DNA from: Nageia nagi
Taxonomy: Eukaryota > Pinophyta
Reading direction: 5' to 3'
Assembly (NCBI GenBank): GCA_050084985.1
Contig: JBITNC010000001.1
Coordinates: 105,214,001-105,278,000, forward strand
DNA length: 64,000 nt
Shown: one piece after another, positions 36,400 to 48,123 of the stretch
Layout: each line of letters opens with the position of its first letter
Numbering within the stretch: the stretch's first letter is position 1
Made by a program: the position numbers and the translations under genes
Notes under the pieces: generated by a model
Told to the model about the DNA's origin: nothing
The model's input: the letters and a program-made list of their open reading frames with translations, nothing else
The model's database searches: none

Positions 36400-36910
36400 C
36401 TTTTTCTTATTAGTTTTTGTTATTATGTTTACCCTTAGTGGGTTGATTCTTGGTATGCTCATTGTTATTATTTAGATTGCCTCCCTTTTTTTGTTTATAT
36501 TTTTTCCCAATATTAACTACAAATTTATATGCTTCTTCTAATATCTTAAATTTTAAGAGGTCCATATCCTTATATACATAATAATGTGTCCATATTTGAT
36601 ATTTAAGGATTCAATGCTTCTTATTATCCTAGATGCAAACATTTATTGAAAAAGAATGAAAAGCATCAATACATTCTTGAACAAATTAATTTTTACCATA
36701 TTGTAGTTGTTACCACCATATATACTAATCATCATATATTACCATAAGGTATATTAATATTTTATAGCCTCCATAAATTACTCCCATGGTAGTTTTTATT
36801 TGAATGTATCTTTCTTTATTTGATTATTATATGTCTCCCACCAATTTCTAACCTATAAAGATATTATCAAGAGGGAAAATATGATTTTTCACTATATGTA
36901 AAATAATTTA
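36400..36910 (-). pseudogene. Gag-like fragment of element E
   Basis: The minus strand reads WWETYNNQIKKDTF, then (frameshifted) VQECIDAFHSFSINV, KYQIWTHYYVYKDMDL, LKFKILEEAYKFVVNIGKKY and a Lys/Asn-rich tail. This follows the gypsy gag pattern W...E...F...VQEYxxxFxxL...LEEAY. Several stops are present. Confidence 0.55.
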
Positions 36911-37150
36911 TTAAAAAAATTGAATACAAAACTAATATAATAAATTTATGATTATTAGGGAAGGAATAACATTCTCCATTCTAGATTATGGATTTGAATA
37001 GAAAGGCAATTAATGAGAAGGCAATGATGGAAACCAATTTAGGGAAGAAGGAGGTGGCAAGAAGGGAATCTAGTTTAAAATAAGGAACCCTAGACTTGGG
37101 ATTTGATTCATGTACCTAAGGAATTACCAAACATCCCATTGATCTTGGTG

Positions 37151-37155
37151 ATAAA
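37151..37155. repeat. D1 target-site duplication, left copy (ATAAA)
   Basis: ATAAA here and at 45536-45540 flank the copia element exactly. Five bases is the normal copia duplication length. Confidence 0.93.
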
Positions 37156-37655
37156 TGTTGGAATGTATAATGCATTATTGTAAAGGCTTTGTAATAATAT
37201 TCTATGTAAGTTCAATAATACTTAAGGGTATCATTTGATACCTTAAGTGTTTAACTAAATATGATAATGTAACTTGTCCTACACTCCATGTCATGAGCAT
37301 GTCCCTTGGGTAAAAGGATGTGCATGTCATGCTTTTGTACATTGGATAAAAGAGTGATCCAAAGAGGAATTTTGGCCTATAAATAGAAGGCTCCCTCTTT
37401 ATGATCACACACCAATTATGGAGTAAAGTTATGCTATAAGATAGTACTTAAGAGTTGAGATTAGGAGGATTGTAAGAGAGTTGTATTTATGATTGAAGTA
37501 AAGATCTAGTTAGTGGATGTACTCCTAGTTGGAGGAACCACTTACATCTTGTGTTGTGTTGTCAGATTGCTTTGTAAGTTTGTTAGATGTGATTTGTGAG
37601 CTTTCATGTGATCTTGGGAGTTTAATATTGTTCTTATTATATTGCAATTCTTTCA
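37156..37655 (+). repeat. D1 5' LTR
   Basis: It starts TGTTGGAATGTATAATGC and ends CAATTCTTTCA. The TATA context CCTATAAATAGAAGG lies at 37376-37390. A 29-bp near-perfect inverted repeat lies at 37220-37248. Confidence 0.95.
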
Positions 37656-37657
37656 TT

Positions 37658-37670
37658 TGGTATCAGAGCT
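37658..37670 (+). other. Primer-binding site of D1 (initiator tRNA-Met)
   Basis: TGGTATCAGAGCT lies two bases after the LTR end. It is an exact match to the usual plant initiator-Met primer site. Confidence 0.95.
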
Positions 37671-40430
37671 CCTTGGAAGCTCTTCTTCAAATCCTTGGTG
37701 TGAAAGATCCTCCTCAACTTTTTAGAGGTTCTTCATCCTTATTCATCATCTTTGGAAGTTTACTCTTCTTGTTGAGGTAAAACTTAGAGAAGGTATACAA
37801 TTCTTCCTTAGTTTTTTTTATTATTATTATTGCATTTTGCTACTAACATATTAATTTCTATGTGTTATTTTTTTTTGGAAAAATATGGCTAACTAAAATA
37901 CAAAATAATGTTATTTTTTGTTATATTAACCTCCTATGTTAGTTGCAATTTTTTTTTAAAATTGCTATATATATATATTTCAAAAAGGTTGGTGTACAAA
38001 GTGCAATATTTCATAAACTATTTTGTACTAAAACAAGAGGTATTTTTTAAAAAAGGGTTCTTTAAAACCAAATATAGAAAAAAAATTCTTTTAGAATAGA
38101 CAAAAAAAGGGGGAGTTGATATGTGTTATATCTTTTATAAGTTTTTTTAAGCTTAATTAAGAAAAAGGGAATAGCATTTATTGTTTGCAAAACAAATATA
38201 TGTCTACCAAAATTTACGAAAGTTTGATTTTTTCACAATATTTATAATAATCTACAAAACAAAATAAATTAAAAAATGTTTCATTGAGAATTTATTTTTG
38301 AAGGTGGCTCTTTTCCAAGAGGAAGATCATCCAATTAGCCTTCAACTAGACTCTAGCCAGGCCTCCATCTCAGTGGGTGTGCATAGACTATTCTTCTAAA
38401 AAAATGTTGGGTTTGAGGGTTTAGGCAAGTTGGGATTTAAAGAGTTCCTGCTCACCTCCTCCTAGCCACTAGCTATGGGTGTTGTTAGGCTGCACCTCCA
38501 TTTCTTCATTGCTAGCCTCAAACCTTGGCTAACCCTCTACCCCTTCAACAATGTTGGCCTTAGACTACTCTCCTCACCTTCGTGGCTACCTTCCCCCTCT
38601 GTTAACTACCTCTATCCTTTGTAGATTCCTTCCCCCTTGTTGGAGTATTAGGGGTAAGATAGATTGTATCATTAGGCCTCCTATTTGCACTCTCCTCCAA
38701 TCACCTTAGATGGATAGCAAGTTCTTCACAGACCCCATTGCACCCATTTGATACCACTCTCCTTTAGCCACCTCCCATCTCCTTAGTGTTGCTTGAGATG
38801 AGTATATTTTTTTGTGCTCTCCACCCACTTTCTACCATTATTTAATAAGCTTGCCATCATTTAGGCATGGAGTAAAAGTCTTTTTAGAGTAGAGTAAACT
38901 CTTTGTTCTAAATTTATTGCTAGTCATCATTTTTTTTATCCATTTTTTGGTATTAACTTCACTAACCAATTAAAGTCATTTTTAAGAATTACAAGTAGTA
39001 AGACTTTAATACCTTGGTAAGTCTTTAATTCCTTAAAAGTTTTACTTAAGCATTTTTTTATCGCCTTAATTTTCTAAGTAAAGAAGGGGGATTTTTTTAT
39101 AATTATTTACTTAAAATTAAAAAATCCTCATATTGCATAAACTATATGCTATCTTTAGAGGTTAAATTTATAAGTTAAAAAGGGGAGGAATTTGTATAAA
39201 TTTTTACTTTAATTTTATCAAATGCATGGTTAGTAATTAATTTTTTAAGTTAATGTTGCATGCTTAGGACTTAATTTTTTAAGTTAATGATGCTTGCTTA
39301 TAACATAAAATTGTTAAGTTAAATTGATGCATACTTATGCTTAGTACTTAAATTTTATGCATGCCTAATACTTATTTGTTAAGTTAATGCATACTTATAC
39401 TTAAATGATGAATGTTTAGTACTTAAATGTTTAATTTGATGAAACATGTTTAAAACTTAATTTTTGGTGATAAATGCTTAAGGACTTAAAATTTAAGTTA
39501 GATACTTTTTTTTTGTAAGTCAAATAATGTATGCTTAAAATCTTAAGTTATGATGCAATCTACTTCTTATGCAAGAATGGACTTGTGCAAAATTAGGAAT
39601 GATGTAAAGGTATCCTTTAAGAGTTGTTAAACAAAACCCATTGGACACTTAGATTTCAAATTTTAAATGGATGATCTTATATTACTTCATGTTTCATTTT
39701 TTTACTTTATTTACTTATGCAAATAAAAAAACAAATATTGATATGAGCAACCCCCTAAAATGAACACATCTGTAGGTACATTCCACAACATGACTTGTTT
39801 GGGGAGCCATGAGGTGAGAATAGGAAAACTAGAGCCTTTAAGTCTAATGATCCAAATGGTGAAAAGTTTGTACTTTTCAATTGCCTCTAAGTCCTCTGTT
39901 GGTCTAGACATAACTCTAATAGGTGAATAGGCATGTGTGTAGTGATACCACATGTCTACATGTCCATTCAAGAATTATTCTAATAACTTAGAAGGACAAC
40001 TTGAAACCTAATCAAGATTAATAATTTGATCGATCCAATAAATATCATAACCTTGGAAAATAGTAGGTACTTCTCCTTGTAAGATTATAAAACTAAACAA
40101 GGTGTATTGATTAAGGATTGGTAGTACTTAGGCTCCTCTTGTGTGGGCATCTAGGTTAAAGTCTAATTTTAGATAAGAAAATAATCCTCAACAATGTCAC
40201 TCTACATCTACAATTCTTGAGATGAGAAATGTATTTGGGTACATAGATTATTTGAGTTGTAAAATATTTGCACTTGAGAATCAAATCAAGTATGTCTCTA
40301 ATGTTAAATGTAACATGTATTATTTACTTGGTTAAAAATTAACATTTAATGTTGCTTATTAAAACACATGCTTATTATTTTTCACATTCTTATGTAGCAA
40401 ATAGGAGAATCCTTTTTACCCAAACACATT
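37671..40430 (+). other. Unusually long D1 leader without recognisable gene
   Basis: About 2.75 kb separates the primer site from gag, against a few hundred bases in most copia elements. It holds AT-rich sequence with A/T runs (37800-38290), a clearly more C-rich block (38300-38890) that may be a captured or inserted fragment, a degenerate tandem repeat (39205-39560), and an 86-codon open minus frame (39971-39711) that I do not recognise. Confidence 0.5.
39205..39560. repeat. Degenerate tandem repeat in the D1 leader
   Basis: About seven to eight imperfect units of roughly 35-45 bp share 'TTAAGTTAATG', 'ATGCATGCTTA' and 'GTACTTAA' blocks. The spacing is irregular. Confidence 0.65.
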
Positions 40431-40439
40431 CTTGATAGT

Positions 40440-41400
40440 TCCAACTTTGGAATTTGAGAACCTCAAATGAAAGCTGAATTGTAAGAAAAAAAGCTTTGGC
40501 AAATAGGGAATGAGAATCTTGTACCTCCTACAAATGAGAAGGCACTAGAGGCCTACAATATGAATAATGAGTTGGCAACCTCCATGATCTTTTATGCAGT
40601 TTCAGATTATGTGCTCCTGATAATTTCCTCTTCAACCTCAGTAAAGGAAGCTTGGGATAAGCTTAACCAAATCTACCTTATTTCAAATTTCTTAAGAAGG
40701 TTTACAATTCTCTAAAATTTCTTCAATCTCATCAAATGGAAGATGAAAATGTGGCTATCTACTTGAACAAAATTATTAACCTAAGGATCCAACTTATTGC
40801 TTGTAGATGAAATTGGATTAATGATGAGTTCATGGTCTTCATAATTCTTCAAAGCCTTTCTTCAAAGTTTGAAAACTTTGTAATAGTTATGGAAATAAGG
40901 CTTGATGAAGAAGAAGAAGTCTTCTCTCTTGAGAACCTTTTTAGGTACATTTTGAAGCATGAGGAAACCCTTAACAATAAGATGTTGATATCTTCTCTTA
41001 AGGATAATAATGTTGCTCTTGGAGTAACCAATACTCCTTTTAAAAAAAAGTTAAACCATCAAAAGAAATCTTATCCTTCATCCTCTAAAAGGTTTGAGAA
41101 TAGAGGTAATGGCTACAATAGTAGAAGGAATAATAGAAATAATAACCCCAGCAATAGAAATAATAGCAACAACAACCACTTCAAGCAAAGAGATGGAAAA
41201 GGCAAATCAAACAATCCATAACCTAAGGAAAAGTTTGATGGTAATTGTAACTATTATGGCATCCAACATCATAAAGAAGTTGATTGCTACAAAAACAAAA
41301 GAGATAAAAAGAATAAAGGTAATAAAAATATAAAGAACTACAAAAGAAAGAAGAATATTCATGCTAGTTTTGCTATGATGCTCTACTCCATGTCTTGCTC
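40440..41400 (+). pseudogene. Gag of copia element D1
   Basis: The clearest part is 40817-41400: DEFMVFIILQSLSSKFENF, LDEEEEVFSLENLFRYILKH, an Asn/Arg-rich linker, and a zinc knuckle CNYYGIQHHKEVDCY (CxxC..H...C with the second Cys as Tyr and Gly as His). The upstream 40440-40816 part is broken by stops and frameshifts. Gag packages the element RNA. Confidence 0.8.
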
Positions 41401-41680
41401 TTTTTTATTTGATTAGATTGTTAACTATGGTTGCACTAATCACCTTTGCTTTAAAAATGAAAAGTTTGAGAATTTTTACAAGTGTAGAAAAGATGTGATT
41501 ATGATAGGTGATAACTCCACCCTTGAAGTCCAAGGAATTGGGAGTGTGTTGATTCACAGGAAGGTTCTTAACAATGTGCTCTATGTTCCCAAGCTTAGGA
41601 TGAACCTTCTTTCTATGATCCAAGTTGCTAGAAAAGGGTACTCTTTTGAGTTTGACTCTAAGGACTTGCCACATTAATTA
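41401..41680 (+). pseudogene. Aspartic protease of D1
   Basis: The active-site region is eroded to IVNYGCTNHLCF (usual DSGCTNHMC). It is followed by VIMIGDNSTLEVQGIGSVLI and LNNVLYVPKLRMNLLSM, the standard copia protease tail. The catalytic Asp reads Asn. Confidence 0.8.
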
Positions 41681-41744
41681 AAGTATCAATGAAAGATGAT
41701 CTCTACATTATGGATCAAATTTTATCAAAGATGTGTCTTACTAC

Positions 41745-42570
41745 AAGTGTGTGTTCTAGAGGCAATCTTTAGCACCAATGTTTAGGGTACCTTAAATACA
41801 AGAGTATTCAATTAATAAAAGACCAAGAACTTGTGGAAGGTTTACCTTCAATTTCTCCTTCAGTTGGTCAATGTGAGAAGTGCATTCTTTGCAAGATGCA
41901 TAGATAAAAGTTTGAAAAAGATAAGGCAACAAGATCATCTCAACCGCTTCAACTTGTGTATTTAGATTTGTTGGTTTTATTTCAAACTAAGTCACTTGGA
42001 GGAGCATCTTACATCTTGACCTTTATTGATGACTTTAGTAGGATGACCTTTGGGTATCTACTTGAGCACAAAGATCAAACCTTTGAGAGTTTTAAGATTT
42101 TCAAGGCCTTTGTTGAGAATCCAACTAACCTTAAAATCAAGATGGTGAGATCAGATAATGGGGGAGAATATAATAGCAATGAGTTCAATGACTATTGTGC
42201 TAAGTATGGAATCAAGAGGTAATTTATAATTCTTTACACTTCTCAGTAGAACAGTGTTACCAAAAGGAAAAATAGAATAATTGAAGATGGCTAGATGCAT
42301 GTTGCATAATCTTCTTAATTTTTTGTGGGGTGAAGATGTGAGCATTACTATTTACACCTTGAATAGGTGTCTCACAAAAGTTATTCAAAGTAAAACTCTT
42401 TTTAAGGTATGATTAGAAAGAAAACCTAACATTTCTCACCTTAGGGTGTTTGGTTGTGAAGCATTCTCCTACATTATTTCTAAAAAAAGGAAGAAATTGG
42501 ACAAAAGAGCTAAAAAAGGCATCTTTATGGGATATAATAGTTAGCATAGAGGTTACAGGCTCTACTTCCC
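41745..42570 (+). pseudogene. Integrase of D1
   Basis: Gag-pre-integrase remnants (HQCLGYLKYKS, CEKCILCKMHR) lead to the core: YLDLLVLFQTKSLGGASY, LTFIDDFSRMTFGYLL and IKMVRSDNGGEYNSNEF. After 42222 it shifts frame. A C-terminal part with FGCEAF-like residues can be traced to about 42560. It is broken. Confidence 0.87.
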
Positions 42571-42829
42571 ATCTACAGTGTCGTGTTTGTTTCAAGGGAT
42601 GTAAAATTTAATGAACTTTCTAAAAAATCTACTTCTAATGAGGATGTTGATGATCCAAATTACTTTTTAGTTGTACCTAGCTAGTTAGAAATTGATGTAG
42701 ACAAGTCACCTCTAGAATAAAATTCTCTAACACAAAGGGTAACAAGGAGCATGACCTTGAATAAATCCTTATTTGCCAAGATTAACAACAAGCATGAGCC
42801 CTCAACCTTCAAAGAAGCTTCAAAGCATG

Positions 42830-43480
42830 AGTGCTAGATGGAAGCCATGAAAGTAGAGTATGAGGTGCTTATGAAAAATGAAACTTAGGATTTGGTTCCT
42901 TATCTCAATGAGAAGAATGTAATTGGTAATAAGTGAATCTACAAGGTCAAGTTCAATTCAATTGAGGATATTGAGAAATACAAGGCAAGGTTAGTAGCCA
43001 AAGGTTTTACTTAAAAATACAATGTAGATTATAAATAAATCTTTGCTCCCATGGTCAATATATCTATCATGAGAATTATCCTTGCTCTTTCTATAGGTCA
43101 AGTATGGAAAGTTTTTCAACTTAACATCAAGAGTGCATTTCTCAATGGTGACTTAGATGTGGAAATATTCATGAATAAACTAGAAAGGTTCATTATGGAA
43201 GGTAAAGAGTCCTTTATGTGTAAGCTAAAGAAGTCATTGTATGGACTTAATCAAGCACTTAAAGCCTAATATAAGAATATTTCAGGGTACTTTGCAAAAA
43301 TTGAATTCTCCTAGTGCTTTTTAGACTTTAATCTATATGTACTCAATCAAAAAAAGATGTGGTCTTCATTATCCTTTATGTGGATGATCTTCTAAAAATT
43401 GGGAATAATAATGAAATCTTTTAAAAATGCATATCCAAACTTAATTCAATGTTTGAAATGATTGGTCTTGGTCTCTTGCA
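42830..43480 (+). pseudogene. Reverse transcriptase of D1
   Basis: It begins with MEAMKVEYEVLMKNET and DLVPYLNEKNVIGNK, then KARLVAKGFTxKYNVDY, FAPMVNISIMRIILALS, VFQLNIKSAFLNGDLDVEIF and MCKLKKSLYGLNQALKA. The catalytic YVDDLL (about 43378-43395) is in another frame after a shift. Stops stand at Gln and Trp positions. Confidence 0.9.
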
Positions 43481-43639
43481 CTACTATCTTAAAGTGCAAG
43501 TGTATGAATACAAATATTGTACTTATCTTAGTCAATCAAAGTATATATCAAACATCTTACAAAAGTTTGAAATGAAGTGTAGATATGCTGCAATCCTAGT
43601 CTCTCCTAGAATCACTATCTCTTTGAGCTCCAACTCTTA

Positions 43640-44335
43640 ATTAGCTGATGCTACAGCTTATAGAAAATTAATTGATACTCTTTTGTATTTCACTATATCC
43701 AAACCAAATATTACCTTTGTAGTGAATTTGATGGCATGATTCATGCAAAAACCATATGTTGAGCACCTTAATGTTGTTAAGCAAATATTGATGTATGTTA
43801 CAAGAACTAAGGATCTTGCTCTCAAGTATTCTAAACTACCCTCATTTATTCTCTTTGGATTCTCAAATTCTAACTATGGGGGAGATAGAGATGATAGGAA
43901 GTCAACTTCTATGTATGTGTTTAGCATTGGTTCAGGTGCTATCTGTTAGGCTTCCAAGAAGCAACCTACTATTTCTCTTTCCACCATAGAAGCTGAATAC
44001 CAAGCCATGTCTATTGTAGCCTAAGAAGCCATCTAGATAAGGCATATTCTAAAGAGATTGGGTATGATCAAGGTGGCTCATCTTTGATTTCTTCAAATAA
44101 TTAGTTGTCTATTTCTTTGGCTAAGAATCTTGTGTTCCATTAGAGAATAAAACATGTGAAAATCTATGCCCATTTTATCAAGGAGAAGGTTCTTAATGGC
44201 ATCATACACCTAGAGTATTATCCATCCACCTTAAACTCTATTGATTTGTTCACCAAACCCCTCTCGAAAGCTAGTTTCTATAAGCTTAGGGATGCTATCA
44301 AGTTGGTGAAGTTACTCTCAAGGGGGAGTGAAGTT
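43640..44335 (+). pseudogene. RNase H of D1
   Basis: The RT tail reads YRKLIDTLLYFTISKPNITF. The RNase H then reads FGFSNSNYGGDRDDRKSTS (usual SDADWAGD), SIGSGAICxASKKQPTISLS and TIEAEYQAMSIVA. The catalytic first Asp reads Asn. The frame is lost after 44040, with HFIKEKVLNGIIHLEYYPST near 44168 as the end. Confidence 0.87.
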
Positions 44336-45042
44336 TAAATTCTTATGTTGAATTCATGTTTGTGATGAGAACTTCACCCTTAGAAGGATTTTATGTTATA
44401 TATTGTTGATTTTATTGTACACCTTCATGGTAAGTTTGCTCTACATGAGGAACTTGTTATATAAAATTTTAAAAGCAAAAAGATTGGCCAATCTAGCACT
44501 ATTTAGTTATCCATGTGTGAAAAATTCTTATGTGCCTTTTAGCACTATTCAATTATCCATATGTGAGGAAATCATGTGTGCATGCTCTATCTTGTAATTA
44601 TAATCAATACATGCTTTATATATAGCAGGTGACTATGAGTTTTTTGGCATGGCATATTCATGATGACATGTAGTGCACCATTGATCAGTTCATGATAGCA
44701 TTTATGTAATTCATCTATCCTTGATATGAATATGTTGCATCTAACTAATCTTGTTATTTAAGCTACTTATGACTTGCAGGTTCCTTTGAGATTGCAGCTT
44801 ACCTACCTCAAGTATGCAAGCTCTTGGATACTCTTCATGACTTCCAATTGGATGACTACTTCATGTACATTGAAACTAGTTGAGGTTAATGATTGTATTT
44901 GGAAAAGCAGTGAGTCTCAAATTAAATCTTTCTTACTTTACAAATATGTAAAAAGTTCTCATATCCATTATATCTATTTGGATGAAAACTCTCTTACTTT
45001 CTCTTATTCTTCTCTCTCATTCGCTCTATCCCAATATGCATT
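44336..45042 (+). other. D1 3' untranslated region
   Basis: No gene. It shares TTATCCATGTGTGA-type repeats (44508, 44550) with 30930-31490 of D2. Confidence 0.6.
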
Positions 45043-45051
45043 AATGGGGAG
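45043..45051 (+). other. Polypurine tract of D1
   Basis: AATGGGGAG lies directly before the 3' LTR. The D2 equivalent AAAGGGGAG is at 31486. Confidence 0.88.
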
Positions 45052-45535
45052 TATTGGAATGTATAATGCATTATTGTAAAGGTTATGTAATAATATTCTA
45101 TGTAAGTTCACTAATACTTAAGGGTATCATTTGATACCTTAAGTATTTAACTGAATATGATAATGTAACTTGTCCTACACTCCATGTCATGAGCATGCCC
45201 CTTGGGTAAAAGGATGTGCATGTCATACTTTTGTACATTGGATAAAAGAGTGATCTAAAGAGAGATTTTGGCCTATAAATGTGATCACACACCAATTATG
45301 GAGTAAATTTATGCTACAGGATAGTGTTTAGGATTTGAGATTACAAGGATTGTAAGAGAGTTATATTTTTTATTGAAGTAAAGATCTAGTTAGTGGATGT
45401 ACTCTTAGTTTGATGAACCATTTACATCTTGTGTTGTGTTGTGAGATTGCTTTGTGAGTTTGTTAGATATGATTTGTGACCTTTCATGTGATCTTGGGAG
45501 TTTACGATTATTCTTGTTATATTGCAATTCTTTGA
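45052..45535 (+). repeat. D1 3' LTR
   Basis: It starts TATTGGAATG (TG changed to TA) and ends CAATTCTTTGA (CA changed to GA). The TATA context GCCTATAAAT is at 45271. The inverted repeat of the 5' LTR is kept at 45116-45144. The copy has a deletion of about 15-20 bp just after the TATA box. Confidence 0.93.
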
Positions 45536-45540
45536 ATAAA

Positions 45541-45624
45541 TTGGGATCAAGAGACCCTCACAGTGAAAAATAAGGGTTAATTCCTAGGAGATCTATCTAA
45601 CATAAATCTTTTGAATAATTATAT
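45541..45624. other. Element E flank between D1 and element B
   Basis: 84 bases continue the sequence that was interrupted by D1 (left side ends at 37155). No feature is seen. Confidence 0.5.
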
Positions 45625-45997
45625 TATATTCTTTCAAAATTGCACTCTAAGTTGGGGTAACACACTATCATTCTTTATTCTTTCATTCTATTTAGAAAAT
45701 TCTTTCTATTCCAATTCTCTTCCTTCTCAAATTAAATTTAAATCTTCTATTAGCCCTAAGTCTAAAGAATTTTGAGTGTTGTTAAGATCTAACTATTGTA
45801 TATATAATCCAGCTATTGTATATATGGGTCTTTGTATTTCATTTTTTTTCTTGTAAATTTCTAATTAAAGTTGATTAGGTGTTGTAATAATTCCTAGAGA
45901 TTTAACCTTAGTTGTATTAATAATCAAATGGGGTGGGAATTGTATCTATAAAAGAATTATGTATAGGAAGAGAAAAGTCTAAGAAAATATCTAAGAA

Positions 45998-46150
45998 TTC
46001 TAAATACACTATCTAGGAGTTGTAAATACAGTGTTCAGGAGTTGTAAATGTAATGTTTAGGAGTTGTACATACAGTATTCAAGAGTTATAAATACAATGT
46101 CTAGGAGTTTTTGAAAATACACAGTTTGAGAGATTTTGTAAATATAAGTC
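45998..46150 (+). repeat. Short tandem repeat in the B 5' LTR
   Basis: About five to six units of about 25 bp around AGGAGTTGTAAATACA. It is equivalent to 5829-6015 and 58440-58590. Confidence 0.75.
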
Positions 46151-46194
46151 CAAGTTATGTCCAAGTAATCAGTGGGAGGTGCCCAAAAGTAAAT

Positions 46195-46590
46195 AGAGTC
46201 CATCAATTTTGAGTGATAATATCAAAATTTTTGGCTAAAATTAGCAAATCTCAGAAGAAGTATTGGTAGGTGATGATTCAAGAAGATCTCAAATAGAACC
46301 CATCAATTTTGAGCAATGACATCAGAATTTTTGGCTAAAATTAGTGGGTCCTACAATAAGTAATGGTGGGTGATGATTTAATATCTTAAATAGAGCCCAT
46401 CAATTTTGAATGTTGATGTCAAAACTTTTGGCTAAAATCAATGGGTACCAGAATAAGTATTGGTGGGTGATGATTCAAGAAGAGCTAAAATAGAGCCCAT
46501 AAATTTTGAGTGATGATGTCAGAACTTTTGGTTAAAATTAGCGAGTACTAAGAAGAGATAAATCATTAATAGAACCTAAAGAAAATAAAT
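46195..46590 (+). repeat. Tandem repeat of ~100 bp x 4 in the B 5' LTR
   Basis: CATCAATTTTGA-type anchors lie at 46201, 46301, 46398 and 46498, spaced 97-100 bp. Each unit also holds TTTTGGCTAAAATTAG and GGTGATGATTCAAGAAGA. The 3' LTR holds four matching units. Confidence 0.9.
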
Positions 46591-47655
46591 AAGACATACC
46601 AGACTAAGGTAAGAGTAATGGATAAGAAGTAACATCTTGGTCCATTTGATCTTAAGTGTTCAACCCCTAGGGCCCTATTAATGTGTTGACGTCAACTCAA
46701 TTCCACATAATAGTGATAATTTCTTATCAAATTGGGTTAATATGCTATTCAAAAACCTCCATTACTCTATTCATTTAAGAACTATAGTATGGATCATTAA
46801 TGATTACAAAGAAGTAGATAGCTACTAACAAAACCTAATGCCATATTGTATCTATTAGATTGAAGATGAGTACTTTTTCAATCAATTATAGTACCATCTT
46901 CAATCAACTACAAGGCCAAAGAAGTAGCAATCAACAACATGTCAAGAGGATTAAGATACAAGGAATATTATTATTCAAAAAATTCAAATTCTTAGATAGT
47001 CATGCTATTGGTGCTTATTCATTGTGTAATCTAAAATAGTTGTAAAATTTATTGTAAATAGTTTTCTTTACCTATTTCAATCAAGATGAGTAATTATGTA
47101 TATTAATGATAGAAAATAACCCAGTAGGGTATAAAATATATAAATGGTAAACTATTAGAAATAAAGGAGGTTGAACATTTTAGCAAATTTGTCCAAGTCT
47201 GTAAGATACTTTCATATATGATAATGCAAATAGATAATGCTTTTCCCTTTTGCAACAAGTGGTTGTTTATTGTTTTTGTAAATGTTATGTGTGATATGAT
47301 GTCTTATGTTGTGGTTGTGTATTGTGATTGCAATACCCCAAAGGTAATATAACTTGTTATTCTAAATCTTGGTTATGGATTGCTACCTTTGTTGCAATGC
47401 TCGGGTTGTGAAGTTCTTGCTTTAGTTCCAGTTCAATTTATTAATCTCTTTCCTATAACTCTATACCTTTTATCTCTTTACTATTACTTTTAACCTTTAT
47501 AATAGATAAGAACTAGCTTATAACCTAAGGATTGAGTAGAAAACCAACATGAGTGCATTCCCATCATTTTTTGCTCTTTCAAGGAACCTACTATTGTAAG
47601 AAATGGAGAACTCAACCAGACCAAACCCTTTGAGGTTACATTATATCGATCAATG

Positions 47656-48123
47656 ATAGAAACTTTTGATTTTGGTATGCTTGATTGGACCTAAACTAAA
47701 ATTCCATATTTTAGAAGTGTAAATAGGCCAGATATCTATGTTTGGTGGGTTATCAATTTGATTCTTCAAAGATTATAAGGTTCTTTTAACCTTATTGGTG
47801 ACTCTATTATTAACCAATCAATATTTCATACCCTAACACCTTTAGAACACAAACTTACTAGAAGTACTACCAAAAATTCCCTTAAATAGCCCAAGTTTCA
47901 AGAGCTATCAATTTCTCATAAGAGGACTAGGCAAAAGATTTCATAGGTTATGTCCCCTATAGTTCCCTTAAGGTTAATCCCATTATTAGCTATATTTGAT
48001 ACAACCCTAGAAAATCCTTCACCTACTACCAATACTCCAAGTGTGGCTTAGCTAGTAGATTTTCTTACTTAGAATAATGGTCACCCTTTGGTCATTGCTA
48101 GTAACTCTCCTGCTATACCTTAA
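47656..48123 (+). other. Element B leader
   Basis: Short region before gag. A few gag-like residues may begin around 47900, but no start codon is clear. No convincing primer site is seen. The sequence TGATAGAAACTTTTG may be a decayed one. Confidence 0.35.

Larger units (their letters stand above)
31998..37155 (-). mobile_element. Element E: decayed minus-strand Ty3/gypsy element
   Basis: On the minus strand it holds a gag-like part, then a DUF4283 module, protease-like and RT fragments. It is cut on the left by D2. On the right it is interrupted by D1 and resumes at 45541. No LTR was recognised. The RT wording (FEWLVIPFDLTN) and gag suggest a chromovirus such as the Reina group, with low certainty. 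Confidence 0.65.
37156..45535 (+). mobile_element. Element D1: full-length Ty1/copia retrotransposon
   Basis: Two LTRs (500 and 484 bp), a perfect 5-bp duplication ATAAA, an initiator-Met primer site, gag, protease, integrase, RT, RNase H and a purine tract. Integrase before RT is diagnostic of copia. It sits inside element E. The LTRs differ by about 7-8% by eye. All coding parts have stops. Confidence 0.95.
45625..47655 (+). repeat. Element B 5' LTR
   Basis: It aligns with 58119-60103 from TATATTCTTTC to TATATCGATCAA. TATA context TATCTATAAAAGAA lies at about 45943. The exact 3' end is uncertain by a few bases, because the expected primer site after it is not recognisable. Confidence 0.8.

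Noticed and set aside
39711-39971. 86-codon minus-strand frame in the D1 leader as a gene
   Set aside because: No recognisable domain, no start context, and the plus strand is open for about 50 codons in the same place. Kept only as a note in the leader entry.
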